Program-made: the position numbers and the translations under genes
Virus record (IMG/VR): IMGVR_UViG_3300032516_000110
Location: 1-31,641 of that record
Reading direction: 5' to 3' (one strand)
DNA length: 31,641 nucleotides
From: a virus
The notes under the pieces: model-generated
Seen by the model: only the letters and a program-made list of their open reading frames with translations
Databases searched by the model: none
What the model was told of the DNA's origin: nothing
Shown here: piece by piece, positions 14,860 to 23,336 of the stretch
How positions within the stretch are numbered: position 1 is the first letter of the stretch
How the letters are laid out: every line of letters starts with the position of its first letter

Positions 14860-15030
14860 TTAAGCCTTGCTTTTCTTAGTCTTAGCCTTCTCCTGCTCGA
14901 TAATGTCCTGGGGGATCGCCTCGGCTGCTCCCCGGTCTATGAACTGTTGAGCTACCTGATCGGGAAACGACCAGCGTTCATTTGGAGAGAGCGATAAAAG
15001 CTCCCTCCGCTTCATGACGATTTCGATCAT
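14860..15030 (-). CDS. 56-residue charged protein in the head operon
   Basis: ATG at 15030 overlaps the stop of the secreted repeat protein gene (ATGA). The protein reads MIEIVMKRRELLSLSPNERW, then a helix (DQVAQQFIDRGAAEAIPQDI) and a Lys-rich tail EKAKTKKSKA. It resembles short helical linker proteins encoded between capsid and connector genes in many phages, but no function is assigned. Confidence 0.6.
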   Translation of the reverse strand: MIEIVMKRRELLSLSPNERWSFPDQVAQQFIDRGAAEAIPQDIIEQEKAKTKKSKA

Positions 15031-16955
15031 GTCCACGTCCCCGAAGAGGCTACCTTAATCCAGGCAATACCATTACTAATGACGGTATAGAAGCTGCCTA
15101 CTACATCGGTGCAGGTTTTGGTGTTCGCTCCATCAATGTTCTCGGCTGCCTCGCCCTTCACAATGACCGTATTAGCTCCGGGATCGGTAGCTACTGTAAC
15201 CGTAATAATCCTGCCCACGTTATCGGCTACAGTTGGGAAGGTTATTGTCTGAGTATTTGGGACAGTTGCATTTCCAACCTTCCAGATATCAGTACTGCTA
15301 TCCAGGATGGTCACGTTCGCGGCAGTTGTGGTGATCCTGCCTGTGAACCTATCCGCAGTGATTACAGAACCAGAGTCCACAGTGAGCGCGGCTACTGTCG
15401 TTGCCCCGTTGACATCAAGGGTGGTATTGATGACGCCTGTATTAGCTACCAGATCTCCGAAAACTAGCATGTCATCGGTTGAGGTGACTTGCTCGCCTTG
15501 AACTATGCCAGATCCGGTGATGGCCGTTCCGCTAATTGTGCCATTGCTTGCTACGGATGCCACTGTCAGAGCTTCATCAAGCCTGGTCGCTCCATCAACC
15601 ACAAGATCATCTGCTACAAATATGTCATCGGCAGAAGCTATGTGCTCGGCTCCGGTGATTGTCCCGGTGCCTGACATGATCAGATTCTTATCTGCCGCAA
15701 TTGTAGTATGCCCGTTCAGGCTAACGGCTCCAGTTCCTGTCGCTAATGTGTTAATGCCTGAGATCGTGACCGGGCCATTCAGAGCAACCGCACCAGATCC
15801 CGTGGTTATGGCCGCCGTGCCAGACATTGTAATAGACTTGTCAGCCGCCAAGACCACGTTTCCGTTTAAGGAATTGGTGCCTGTGCCTGTCCCAAAGGTT
15901 CCCGCGCCCGCCTGAGCAAAGTTCTTCCCAGAAGCTACAGTAACATCCCCATTCAAGCCGACTGCACCGGTTCCTGTGGTGAAGGTCTTCGCGCCCGTAA
16001 TGGCCACATCGCCCATCAGGGTATTTGCGCCTGTACTAGATCGGAATATGCCAGTTGCAAGCCCAAAATCATAAGCTCCTGTTCCAGCCAATGAGGACAT
16101 GCCCTTGTTGGCGGCCTGGGTAATCTCGCCTGTAACTCCAATGGCACCCGGCCCGATGGTGATGGCTCCTCCGGGAGTCGTAAAGATGCCGGTGGTAGAC
16201 AACGCATAATTAATATCTGATCCCGCACCGGCTGCCGTGATGTCCACACCAGTGTCTACAGATACAGCGCCCTTCAGGGTTGTAGTGCCTGTGCCTGTAG
16301 TAAACACCTTGGTTCCGGTAACGGTCGTGTCACCGTTCAAGCTGACTGCGCCGGTGCCAGATCCCATAGTTCCTGAACCGGTCATGGCAAAGTTCTTGCC
16401 GCTTGCTATGGTCGTATCACCATTGAGGGATACCGCGCCCGTGCCTGTGCCGAAAGTGCCAGCGCCTGTCATAGCGTAATTCTTGCCTGAGGCAACTGTA
16501 ACATCACCGTTTAGGCTGACGGCTCCGGTGCCTGTGCCGAAAGTGCTTGCGCCAGACATGCCGAAATTCTTAGCTGACGCGAGTGTGACATGTCCATTCA
16601 AGCCTACTGCGCCTGTGCCCGTATCAAAGGTCTTGGAACCCGCGATAATGACATTACCGTTCAAATAGTTGGTTCCTGTGGTCGTATTGGTGAACCCAGT
16701 TCCAAGTTCAAGCGCCAAATGGCCTGTGCCTGTCTCAAAGGACAGATGCTTATTGGCAGCCAGAGCCACATCACCCGTAATAACGCCAGAATCGATAGTC
16801 GTACCACCCACGGCCAGGTTACCTGTAACTGTCAGGCTACCAAGAGTCACGGCTCCAGGATTCTGAAAGCCCGCCGGAGGGCCGACCAAAGGAGCGGCTC
16901 TTGCCATCCCCATCGTCATCATGAAGATGAGGCAAATGATTAGAATGTTTTTCAT
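15027..16955 (-). CDS. secreted Gly/Thr-rich repeat (beta-solenoid-like) protein
   Basis: A 642-residue protein from ATG 16955, chosen because GAGGAGG lies 6 nt upstream and the next residues form a classic signal peptide (MKNILIICLIFMMTMGMARA, cut before AP). An in-frame ATG at 16970 overlaps the capsid gene stop. Residues about 40-440 are near-perfect repeats of about 21-29 residues built on TGTGAVSLNGDVTVASGKNF and AMTGAGTFG, which suggests a beta-solenoid. The C-terminal 110 residues form a different beta domain (FTGRITTTAANVTILDSSTD). It sits just after the major capsid gene. An exported signal is unexpected for an assembly protein; it may be a surface fibre, a secreted factor or an S-layer-facing protein. 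Confidence 0.8.
   Translation of the reverse strand: MKNILIICLIFMMTMGMARAAPLVGPPAGFQNPGAVTLGSLTVTGNLAVGGTTIDSGVITGDVALAANKHLSFETGTGHLALELGTGFTNTTTGTNYLNGNVIIAGSKTFDTGTGAVGLNGHVTLASAKNFGMSGASTFGTGTGAVSLNGDVTVASGKNYAMTGAGTFGTGTGAVSLNGDTTIASGKNFAMTGSGTMGSGTGAVSLNGDTTVTGTKVFTTGTGTTTLKGAVSVDTGVDITAAGAGSDINYALSTTGIFTTPGGAITIGPGAIGVTGEITQAANKGMSSLAGTGAYDFGLATGIFRSSTGANTLMGDVAITGAKTFTTGTGAVGLNGDVTVASGKNFAQAGAGTFGTGTGTNSLNGNVVLAADKSITMSGTAAITTGSGAVALNGPVTISGINTLATGTGAVSLNGHTTIAADKNLIMSGTGTITGAEHIASADDIFVADDLVVDGATRLDEALTVASVASNGTISGTAITGSGIVQGEQVTSTDDMLVFGDLVANTGVINTTLDVNGATTVAALTVDSGSVITADRFTGRITTTAANVTILDSSTDIWKVGNATVPNTQTITFPTVADNVGRIITVTVATDPGANTVIVKGEAAENIDGANTKTCTDVVGSFYTVISNGIAWIKVASSGTWT
15690..16680 (-). 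repeat. coding repeats of the solenoid protein
   Basis: Roughly a dozen related units of about 63-87 nt, most encoding a GTGAVSLNG-type strand followed by ASGKNF and MTGAGTFG. Some neighbouring copies differ by only a few bases (for example near 16380-16480 and 16470-16560), so copy number could change by recombination. Confidence 0.75.
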
Positions 16956-16966
16956 CGTCTGCCTCC

Positions 16967-17935
16967 TCATGCGGTGGTCAGGCCGTAGATAGCTCCACTG
17001 TGTCTCTCATTTCCATAGTCTAATCCAAGATTGGCATAGAGCTGGTATTTCTCGCTTGCACCGTCTTTTGCCAGAGGCTCAAGGAATATTACGCCCTTGT
17101 CTCCTACCTTTAATCCGGTGAGCTTCATTTCCGACATCTCCGCAATGACTATGGCCGTGGTCAGCATCTTAGGAGCGAATACAACCGGTATTCTGGCAAA
17201 ATCAGTCTCAATAACTTCGACCGATGTACCCCCCAACCCAGAACCAGGTGCCGCGACCGGGGACCAGCCATAGAGATTGCTGATCTTCTGCTTTTGCCAT
17301 GAATTGCACCAAAGCACAGGTTCTCTAAATGGTGCGCCTGCGTCGGCCATCTTCTTGACTAGGCCATCGATTAGGGTGGTGGTAAGTGCCGCCGTTCCCG
17401 CATTCGTTAGATTGGTAGTGATACCGCCATTAGCACCAGTTCCAACTAATCCTCTGGTCTTGGCATTCGCAGCCGAGTTTGTCCGGGCCGCATAGACTCC
17501 TTGGAAGACTGAGTACTCCATGTCAACCGCTAGTTGCAACAGAGCCATCTCGGTTTGGAAGTCCAGTTCAGCCTTCTTGAACTCAAAGTCTGTGGCATAA
17601 TAAATCCCAGACAACGCCAATCTGTCTGCTATTTTGGCATAGGAGACTTTGACGCTTCTATGCATCGTCTGGATGACGTTGAATTCTTGTGCCTTCACGT
17701 AGCTTGTGGCTTCCGGTGCCCCGGCTATCGAAGTATCCTCAGATACCGTTGTCTGAGCTGCTGATTCAAGACTGGCATACTCAAGTAACGGAAAAGTAAA
17801 GCCCGCTACGGGCCTAAAGCCGCCAGGATAACCCAATCGAGAGATGAAGGGCGTTTGGTTGGCACCGAGCACCATGAACGGGCCAAGATAGTTTGGAGTA
17901 TTATCTGACTCCGCCATACCTGTAACATTTACCAT
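16967..17935 (-). CDS. major capsid protein, HK97 fold (SU10/DUF5309-like)
   Basis: A 322-residue protein beginning MVNVTGMAESDNTPNYLGPF. The layout is that of SU10-type capsid proteins: a short N-arm, TPFISRLGYPGG, a tense region with SYVKAQEFNVIQTMHRSVKV, a long spine helix (FEFKKAELDFQTEMALLQLA), and a C-terminal P/A-domain ending GNERHSGAIYGLTT. It assembles the icosahedral shell. It lies directly downstream of the scaffold gene (stop TAA immediately before the ATG). Confidence 0.9.
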   Translation of the reverse strand: MVNVTGMAESDNTPNYLGPFMVLGANQTPFISRLGYPGGFRPVAGFTFPLLEYASLESAAQTTVSEDTSIAGAPEATSYVKAQEFNVIQTMHRSVKVSYAKIADRLALSGIYYATDFEFKKAELDFQTEMALLQLAVDMEYSVFQGVYAARTNSAANAKTRGLVGTGANGGITTNLTNAGTAALTTTLIDGLVKKMADAGAPFREPVLWCNSWQKQKISNLYGWSPVAAPGSGLGGTSVEVIETDFARIPVVFAPKMLTTAIVIAEMSEMKLTGLKVGDKGVIFLEPLAKDGASEKYQLYANLGLDYGNERHSGAIYGLTTA

Positions 17936-18565
17936 TTATATACCTCGCATTAATTCATTGTTCAGTGAAACTAACTGCCGTCCGAAGGTAAGCTTTTCAT
18001 GGCTCGTTGTCTTCGGATCATTGATTTTGTCTTGAATATCGGCGATCTGATCAACTACCGTTTTGGGTTTCGCAGGTGCGCCGCCTGTAGTGGTCGCAGT
18101 CCCTAAGCCCTTAGAGGCCGGGAACATCTTCTTGAATTTCTCGACATAACCGGCTATGGCCTCGTCGTCATTGCCGCCCATCATATCGAGAAGATCATTC
18201 ATTGAAACGTCATTAGGAAGAGTGAGCTTCGCGCCTTCCAGGGCCGCCCGCTTCTTCTCCTTGCTTTCTAATGAGGCAAGTTTTTTATGTGCTTCATCAC
18301 GTTCTTGAAGAAGCCGCTCTTCCTTGGTTTTGGCCGCATCGTCTGCGTCTTTTTTGGCTTTGAGAAGAGCCTTGGCATCCTTCATGGACATGCCAAGTTC
18401 TTTTTCTCGCGCCTCTCTGTCCCTCCGCAATCGGTCCTCGATGATTGAATCTACTTCCGCTTGCGTGAGTGTCTTCTGTACTTTTTCATCCACCTTTAAG
18501 GTGTCAGTCGTTGGTGCTTTTTGACCGTCTTCGGTAGACGTAACCGTTTTAATTTCTTCTGTCAT
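17936..18565 (-). CDS. capsid scaffolding protein (gp46/DUF4355-like)
   Basis: A 209-residue highly charged protein with a long predicted coiled coil (about residues 30-110, rich in Lys, Glu, Asp, Ala) and a C-terminal basic/hydrophobic helix (TSHEKLTFGRQLVSLNNELM), which usually binds the capsid subunit. It guides capsid assembly and then leaves the head. The gene lies between portal and capsid genes, the canonical place. A GGGAGA ribosome site precedes the ATG within a GAGATATCTC palindrome (18569-18578). Confidence 0.88.
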   Translation of the reverse strand: MTEEIKTVTSTEDGQKAPTTDTLKVDEKVQKTLTQAEVDSIIEDRLRRDREAREKELGMSMKDAKALLKAKKDADDAAKTKEERLLQERDEAHKKLASLESKEKKRAALEGAKLTLPNDVSMNDLLDMMGGNDDEAIAGYVEKFKKMFPASKGLGTATTTGGAPAKPKTVVDQIADIQDKINDPKTTSHEKLTFGRQLVSLNNELMRGI

Positions 18566-18623
18566 AAGAGATATCTCCCAGGGATTGGCTCCTTGTAGCC
18601 GTGATTGTGATTAGGAAAAGAAA

Positions 18624-20027
18624 TCAAAGAATTTCGTCGCTCCTATCATTCATGATCTGATTAATTTCATCAGCGTCATAATTCATTAAACGTAATATCT
18701 CTTTGCGTCCCAAAATCGGCAGCAAAAGCGTATATGTAGCCGCCTCTTCGGAAGCAATTTTGGGAAGGCCATCGGCCCACTCAAAATACAAACCTGTTAG
18801 GTCGACCCCAGAGAGCTTCCCAGCAACCAAAAGAGCCCTGATCGCCGAGCCATTCAGCGCCTCCCTTATGCGGCTAACCTTCGATAAGGTATTGATCAAG
18901 CGAAGCCTTATCGCCGTCCCGCTCTCCGCAGCGCCCGCAAGAGCGTTGGCGCTAAAGAGGATTGGCGACATTTCCGAGATGTTAAACAGCTCGTTCCTCA
19001 AGTCCTCCCGCTCCTGGCGGGCTTCGGCAAGATGTGCGTCCCACACAAGAGCCTGGGGATAGACTGCAGGTGCATGAGGATCAGGATTGATGCCCAGATA
19101 TTGGCCGGGCCTGAAGGTCATTTTTCTTGTGACGGGATCATAATCTTGATAATCCTTTGGGCCTGTGACTGTCGGCTTGCCAAAGACATCTAAGATACTA
19201 TTGCTGACGGCATACCTGATAATCAGCTTCTTCAGGACATCTTTGAAGTCCCGGCCATAGCTGGATTTGCCATAGCATGATCCTGCGCTCTTCTGGTTAT
19301 GGGCGGCGATGACCAGAAACTCGCCAGCCTCATTAGGCTCCAGCTCCTTAACTGCTGGCGACCAGGCCTTCCAATCCTGCCGTTTGCCTATGTTGGTTGA
19401 TACTCCATGAATCGAGGATTTGTTGAGTTCATAAATGCGATGTTCGATAACTGCCGGGGAATGGATTTCGACTTCTAAGAAGTGCTGCTCCTGCTTGTCT
19501 ATCGTGCGCTCCCGCACGAAGGCTAGGACATGGTACTCGATTTCATAAGTGCCTTCCTTGATGACTGGATACCAATGCTTCGGGCTGATGGAGGCTATCT
19601 TAGGCTGACCCTGTGCATCTCTGTAGACCTTCTGGATGGAGTCACCCAGGCTATCTATATCTGCCGCCTGCTCCCATAAGACTTGGCGATAGCCTAAGGC
19701 CTGGTAGATCTCATCGAGCTTGCTCTGGAAAGCGTTGGCTGTGCTCATCGTTCCGACTTTGGTCTTGGGCAGCAGGACCTGGCAGGGTTCGCCCAATAGC
19801 AAGTCACAAGTTTTTTTGGTTGTTAATGCTGGATAGCCTAACCAGAAATCAAGTTCTTTAGGTTTATCATCTCTAAGATATTTATTGAGATCGGGCCAGA
19901 CCTGGCCTACCTCGTTCTCCCTCAGGCATTCATTCTCATGATATAGATTGAGCCGCGCCGTTTCGCCCTTTGGCGGCCAGGGCTGAGATTCTTCTAGGAA
20001 ACTAAGATCTGTGAGAATAGGAATCAC
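18624..20027 (-). CDS. portal protein
   Basis: A 467-residue protein, starting from GTG at 20027 (MIPILTDLSFLEESQPWPPK). It has the length, order and segment pattern of SPP1 gp6-like portals: an N-terminal wing, a central IASISPKHWYPVIKEGTYEI region, the stem/clip with GKPTVTGPKDYQDYDPVTRK, and a long C-terminal helix with LFNISEMSPILFSANALAGA. The dodecameric portal forms the DNA entry vertex and docks the terminase. It sits between the terminase and scaffold genes. A weak AGG site overlaps the start; no better start is seen nearby. Confidence 0.87.
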   Translation of the reverse strand: MIPILTDLSFLEESQPWPPKGETARLNLYHENECLRENEVGQVWPDLNKYLRDDKPKELDFWLGYPALTTKKTCDLLLGEPCQVLLPKTKVGTMSTANAFQSKLDEIYQALGYRQVLWEQAADIDSLGDSIQKVYRDAQGQPKIASISPKHWYPVIKEGTYEIEYHVLAFVRERTIDKQEQHFLEVEIHSPAVIEHRIYELNKSSIHGVSTNIGKRQDWKAWSPAVKELEPNEAGEFLVIAAHNQKSAGSCYGKSSYGRDFKDVLKKLIIRYAVSNSILDVFGKPTVTGPKDYQDYDPVTRKMTFRPGQYLGINPDPHAPAVYPQALVWDAHLAEARQEREDLRNELFNISEMSPILFSANALAGAAESGTAIRLRLINTLSKVSRIREALNGSAIRALLVAGKLSGVDLTGLYFEWADGLPKIASEEAATYTLLLPILGRKEILRLMNYDADEINQIMNDRSDEIL

Positions 20028-20045
20028 CTGAGAAATATAATTAGT

Positions 20046-20270
20046 TTATTCTATCCCGAAGTCAGAATCGTTTACCGCGATGTTTAGCGCAATCTGCCGG
20101 GCGCAAGAATGGCAAACCCAAAGATTATGATAGACTGTATTTCGGACAGGATGAGGAAATTGTGACGGATGCCATTCTAATAGATCGACTTTCATGCAAT
20201 GAGATATATCAACGCCTTCAGCCTTTACTTCAGGCAACTCTTCACCACATACTACACATTTGGCTTTCAT
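20046..20270 (-). CDS. small zinc-ribbon protein in the packaging operon
   Basis: A 74-residue protein with two CxxC pairs (KCVVCGEE at residues 4-11 and VCHSCARQ near 53-60), plus His and Cys at 24-25, so one zinc ion is likely. The ATG overlaps the terminase stop (ATGA). No function is assigned; small zinc proteins beside terminase genes are often packaging accessories or DNA-binding proteins (inference). Confidence 0.7.
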   Translation of the reverse strand: MKAKCVVCGEELPEVKAEGVDISHCMKVDLLEWHPSQFPHPVRNTVYHNLWVCHSCARQIALNIAVNDSDFGIE

Positions 20271-21445
20271 GAAACCCCATATTCGTGCCTAATTCGCATA
20301 CAGGCATAGCGTAACGAGTCTAAAACGTGATCATTTATTTTATTAGGTGCATCTTCACCGAGGGCCTGTTTCTTCGCGTCCCAGGTGTAGCCAGCCATCT
20401 CTTCCAGGAGGTGAGTGCACTTATCGGAGATCTTCAGCTTGCCTGTGAACATCATTTGCGCTACAGTCTGGATGCCCGGCAGAACGTCCTTGATCGCATA
20501 GCGAACATCCAGGGCGGGATAGTCATTACGGAGCTGTGAGATAAAGGATGGCTCATGATCTACGTCCATGAAACGAGGATAGATGCCTTTTAGGAGCGGC
20601 GCAAGCTCCCTGGAATATTGGATGTTTGTCCAGCCTGTTTTTTCCAGATAGACTTCTTGCAAGACATACCAGGTCACGCCTGATTTTCCTAAAAGAAGGT
20701 AAGCGGTAGCATTGGTTGCGCCAAAGTCCGACCCGATAATGTATTGATCGCACTTAGGAACCTCGGACGCGGGAATAACACAATCTTGATACATTGGATA
20801 AACGCTGCCCTCTGCGACCGCCCACAGGCCCAAGACATATCTTTTGAACCACAAACCAGTGAATTCCCGTTTCAGGGCGGCTATATAGTCTTTGGGTAAT
20901 GTTAAGTTGTCATCTAAGGTAAATGTGAACAGGTTAAGTCCTATCTCTTCTTTGCGGTCGATATAACCTTTCTTAAGCCAATGGGCCGGATTATCTGGGT
21001 TGGTAGTGCCAAAGAACTTTGCGTTTGGCTCTGATAACCTTGATAATAACATGGTGAAGAAGGACTCGGGCCATAATGTAATTTCGTCGCCGTATGCGGC
21101 CAGCAAGGTTACGCCCCGGATCTTGGACTCGGAGCGCTCATCATTTGCCCCAACGAGATAGATCTTCCTGCCCAAGAGCGTGCATTCCCCCAGGCCCGTT
21201 GAGATCCGAAACCTTTCCGGGCCTGCTATGTCCATGATGACATCAAGGATATTCCGGCGCAGGGTGCGCTCAGTCTTACCGACCATCAGCAGATTACCGG
21301 GAGGCGCATGAGCCACGAAATAGATCCAGCGCATTACTGAAGCGATGGTCTTGCCGCTCCGGACGGAGCCAGACCACAGATTCAGCCTTGAATTACTTTC
21401 CAGGATGCTCTGTCTCTGCTTTGGACTCATCCTTTGGAGCTTCAC
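20267..21445 (-). CDS. terL: terminase large subunit (PBSX-type)
   Basis: A 392-residue packaging motor. The ATPase has Walker A SGSVRSGKT (residues 25-33) and Walker B LLAAYGDE (114-121), followed by a coupling motif near FFGTTNP (144-150). The RuvC-like nuclease has IIGSDFGATN (Asp240), Asp294/Asp296 in MDVDHEP and a final DHVLDSLRYA (Asp372, Asp376). It pumps DNA into the head and cuts it. The GTG at 21445 has a GAGGA ribosome site about 8 nt upstream; an ATG at 21430 is the alternative. It overlaps the small subunit gene by 53 nt. Confidence 0.94.
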   Translation of the reverse strand: MKLQRMSPKQRQSILESNSRLNLWSGSVRSGKTIASVMRWIYFVAHAPPGNLLMVGKTERTLRRNILDVIMDIAGPERFRISTGLGECTLLGRKIYLVGANDERSESKIRGVTLLAAYGDEITLWPESFFTMLLSRLSEPNAKFFGTTNPDNPAHWLKKGYIDRKEEIGLNLFTFTLDDNLTLPKDYIAALKREFTGLWFKRYVLGLWAVAEGSVYPMYQDCVIPASEVPKCDQYIIGSDFGATNATAYLLLGKSGVTWYVLQEVYLEKTGWTNIQYSRELAPLLKGIYPRFMDVDHEPSFISQLRNDYPALDVRYAIKDVLPGIQTVAQMMFTGKLKISDKCTHLLEEMAGYTWDAKKQALGEDAPNKINDHVLDSLRYACMRIRHEYGVS

Positions 21446-21830
21446 GTTTTAAATCCTCATAAAAAGAATCGATTGCAGCAACGCCCAAACTATCGGGCTT
21501 GTGTGGCTCGATCAAAGAGCGTTTATCTTCCAGGATGCCATAGGAAATAAGATAACTTTTGAAGTCCTGAGCGGAAAGCTTGTCTTGGTCTGTGAATCCT
21601 TCAAGCTTCTTAAAGAGCTTGTCATTCAACGCAAGCCGCCTTTCCCTAGAGTAAGTTATGTTTGCTTCGGTGGCGTTTTTCGTAGCTGAACGTTCAGTTT
21701 TCACGTTCAATGCTTTAAGAACACCGTTTACCCACCCAACCGACTTATCAAATTCTTTGGCTATTTCTCGCTGTGACTTATGCGCCTCATGGAGTTCTAT
21801 TATCTTTTTGATTTCGGCTTCAGTTGGCAC
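21393..21830 (-). CDS. terS: terminase small subunit
   Basis: A 145-residue protein from GTG 21830. The N-terminal helix-turn-helix (MPTEAEIKKIIELHEAHKSQ, then REIAKEFDKSVGWVNGVLKA) fits DNA recognition, and the helical C-terminal part (residues 60-120) fits oligomerisation. It lies upstream of and overlaps the large subunit gene. It should bind the packaging start site, which in many phages is in or near this gene. Confidence 0.82.
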   Translation of the reverse strand: MPTEAEIKKIIELHEAHKSQREIAKEFDKSVGWVNGVLKALNVKTERSATKNATEANITYSRERRLALNDKLFKKLEGFTDQDKLSAQDFKSYLISYGILEDKRSLIEPHKPDSLGVAAIDSFYEDLKREAPKDESKAETEHPGK

Positions 21831-21840
21831 ATTAACTCAC

Positions 21841-22205
21841 CTATGTAGAAACTTGATCCCGGCCAGGAGTCTTGAGATTATATCGAGTTGTGGTTAGGAA
21901 GAAGATTCGGAGGGCTTTCCGAAAACTCAGTCCTGGCCAAGATCCGGCCATCGAACGACGGCGATGACAGAGATATCTAAATGTATGCCCCGCCGGACGG
22001 CTGAGCCGTGACCGTTGGCCTGACTGTAGGCTACTAAGCCGCCCTATCGGGGCCGCGCGGAGCATGACGGGGAAGATAGGGCCGGGAGGTAAGGAGGCCT
22101 GGAACCCGGCCCTGATTGTGGCTTTACTTTTTCTAGCTGAGGTGCTGAGGTTTGGATAATCATTTTTTGCAGATGTCATAAAGATTCGGTAGGCAGCGGT
22201 GGTTC
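21841..22205 (-). ncRNA. hairpin-rich interval; structured RNA or pac site candidate
   Basis: This 365-nt stretch between the Zn-protein gene and the small terminase holds several perfect inverted repeats: TGGCC/GGCCA (21934-21950), ACGGC/GCCGT (21997-22009), GCCCTATC/GATAGGGC (22041-22048 with 22075-22082) and GGGCCGGG/CCCGGCCC (22079-22086 with 22105-22112). The last two share bases 22079-22082, so they are mutually exclusive. A 122-codon frame (22209 to 21841, GTG overlapping the preceding stop) also runs through it, but its Arg/Ser-rich product looks like a non-coding translation. Either reading is possible; I favour structure over coding. Confidence 0.4.
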
Positions 22206-22613
22206 TCACCGATGTCCTTTGGCGGTCTTGCCGGGCCGCTGACCAGGATGGCCTTTTCTGAGGGCCTTAGATCCTGAAAGTCTTGGCTCATCATCCACCT
22301 CAAATAGGTTATCAGCCCATTTCCGATATTGATATAGCTTCATGCCCCTTTCAAGAGGTTCATTTGGCTTGGCCCTTGGCACTTCCATGATTACCAAGCC
22401 GCATTTAGGGCAGCATCTGGAATGAGCAGTTAAAACTTTGCATGTTGGGCAACTCCAATCCGAAATAAAAGGCTGACTAAAATCATTAGCTTTAGATAAT
22501 ATTGGTACCCATCCGCCACGAGTCTTTTCTCCTGGATAGGTCGACGCACCGGACAAGTGGTCAGCTCGTTCAACCTTTTCGGAGGCGTACTCTGACACTA
22601 ACAACGTTATCAC
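22206..22613 (-). CDS. zinc-ribbon protein of unknown function
   Basis: A 135-residue protein starting GTG 22613 in a GTGA overlap with the preceding stop. Residues about 54-73 hold CPTCKVLTAHSRCCPKCGL, a four-cysteine zinc ribbon. The C-terminus is basic (ALRKGHPGQRPGKTAKGHR), fitting nucleic-acid binding. It may be a late regulator or recombination helper (inference). Confidence 0.7.
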   Translation of the reverse strand: MITLLVSEYASEKVERADHLSGASTYPGEKTRGGWVPILSKANDFSQPFISDWSCPTCKVLTAHSRCCPKCGLVIMEVPRAKPNEPLERGMKLYQYRKWADNLFEVDDEPRLSGSKALRKGHPGQRPGKTAKGHR

Positions 22614-22813
22614 ATCCTAGGTTTATTAATCATTCTATATAGTCGCTTTACTTTTCCGTTGATGACCTTACAATCCACGTCTTTAGTTCTCATCAATTTC
22701 CGCATTAGCAGGCGAACATTCGACTGGTCGCATCCAAGATCCTCTGCTATATCCAAGACTGTGTGCCACCCAGGATGCTCCTCAAGCCATACCAAAATGT
22801 CAGCCTGGCCCAT
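22610..22813 (-). CDS. winged-helix DNA-binding protein
   Basis: A 67-residue protein beginning MGQADILVWLEEHPGWHTVL, then DIAEDLGCDQSNVRLLMRKL, a typical winged helix-turn-helix with recognition helix near residues 30-41 and a short wing ending KRLYRMINK. It probably regulates viral transcription. It is embedded in the replication operon and followed by the zinc-ribbon gene. Confidence 0.78.
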   Translation of the reverse strand: MGQADILVWLEEHPGWHTVLDIAEDLGCDQSNVRLLMRKLMRTKDVDCKVINGKVKRLYRMINKPRM

Positions 22814-22913
22814 CCCAACCTCCGGCCCTGGCCGTTTTCGGCTCTTCAGCCAGTTCTCCTATCTCCTCATTGTTGCATCGATCCTTGGGCCTGTGGAGGG
22901 CCTTACGGCCCAT
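22800..22913 (-). CDS. possible 37-residue basic peptide
   Basis: ATG 22913 lies just inside the end of the Cys-rich gene, and the frame ends after the start of the winged-helix gene, so it bridges an otherwise empty 90-nt gap with overlaps at both sides. It reads MGRKALHRPKDRCNNEEIGE and 17 more residues. An AAAGG-like ribosome site precedes it. Coding status is uncertain. Confidence 0.35.
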   Translation of the reverse strand: MGRKALHRPKDRCNNEEIGELAEEPKTARAGGWDGPG

Positions 22914-23127
22914 CCAGCCTTTCGCACCTTGCTTCTGAGACATCCTTACAATCCTCCATCGGAAGAAACACCAGATCTATTTTGACCGCCGCCACGCACT
23001 CCGTTATTTCGCATGATTGGCATGGCTCAAAATCATCCAGGCCACACCCACACTCAAGAACTGGATTGCATAGCCCGTCTGCGCCAATCTCTTTCAGCTT
23101 CTCGATCAACAGTGTCCTTGCGTTCAT
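22903..23127 (-). CDS. Cys-rich small protein
   Basis: A 74-residue protein with eight cysteines, clustered as CNPVLECGCG, CQSCEITEC and a later DC / RC pair. It probably binds one or two zinc ions or an iron-sulfur cluster. The ATG overlaps the previous stop (ATGA). No family is recognised; it may bind nucleic acid or protein partners. Confidence 0.7.
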   Translation of the reverse strand: MNARTLLIEKLKEIGADGLCNPVLECGCGLDDFEPCQSCEITECVAAVKIDLVFLPMEDCKDVSEARCERLDGP

Positions 23128-23336
23128 GCCTCCTCCTTTCCCTTCTCCTTTGCCGTCCCTTCCAGCTTCTCGACTCTGGCCTGCCAGGTCATGACCTGCT
23201 CTGCGGCTATCTTGTCATCCTCGATGGGGCAATTGATGGCCGAGCGCAGGCCGAGCATTTTGGCTCGCCAGTATTCCAGCTCGTTTTTGGCCCCCTGTGG
23301 CTCGGAGGCTTTTGAGCGGGGATAATCTGAGATCAA
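23124..23336 (-). CDS. helical protein of unknown function
   Basis: A 70-residue frame from TTG 23336, which overlaps the pentapeptide gene stop (TTGA) and has GGGGGG about 7 nt upstream; a TTG at 23360 would add eight residues. It reads SKASEPQGAKNELEYWRAKM and ends in a Lys/Glu-rich helix (EKLEGTAKEKGKEEA). A single-helix or coiled-coil protein is likely. Confidence 0.62.
   Translation of the reverse strand: MISDYPRSKASEPQGAKNELEYWRAKMLGLRSAINCPIEDDKIAAEQVMTWQARVEKLEGTAKEKGKEEA

Noticed and set aside
15690-16680. Repeats in this stretch as a CRISPR or minisatellite locus
   Set aside because: They are in frame and encode the solenoid protein; there are no constant repeats with unique spacers.
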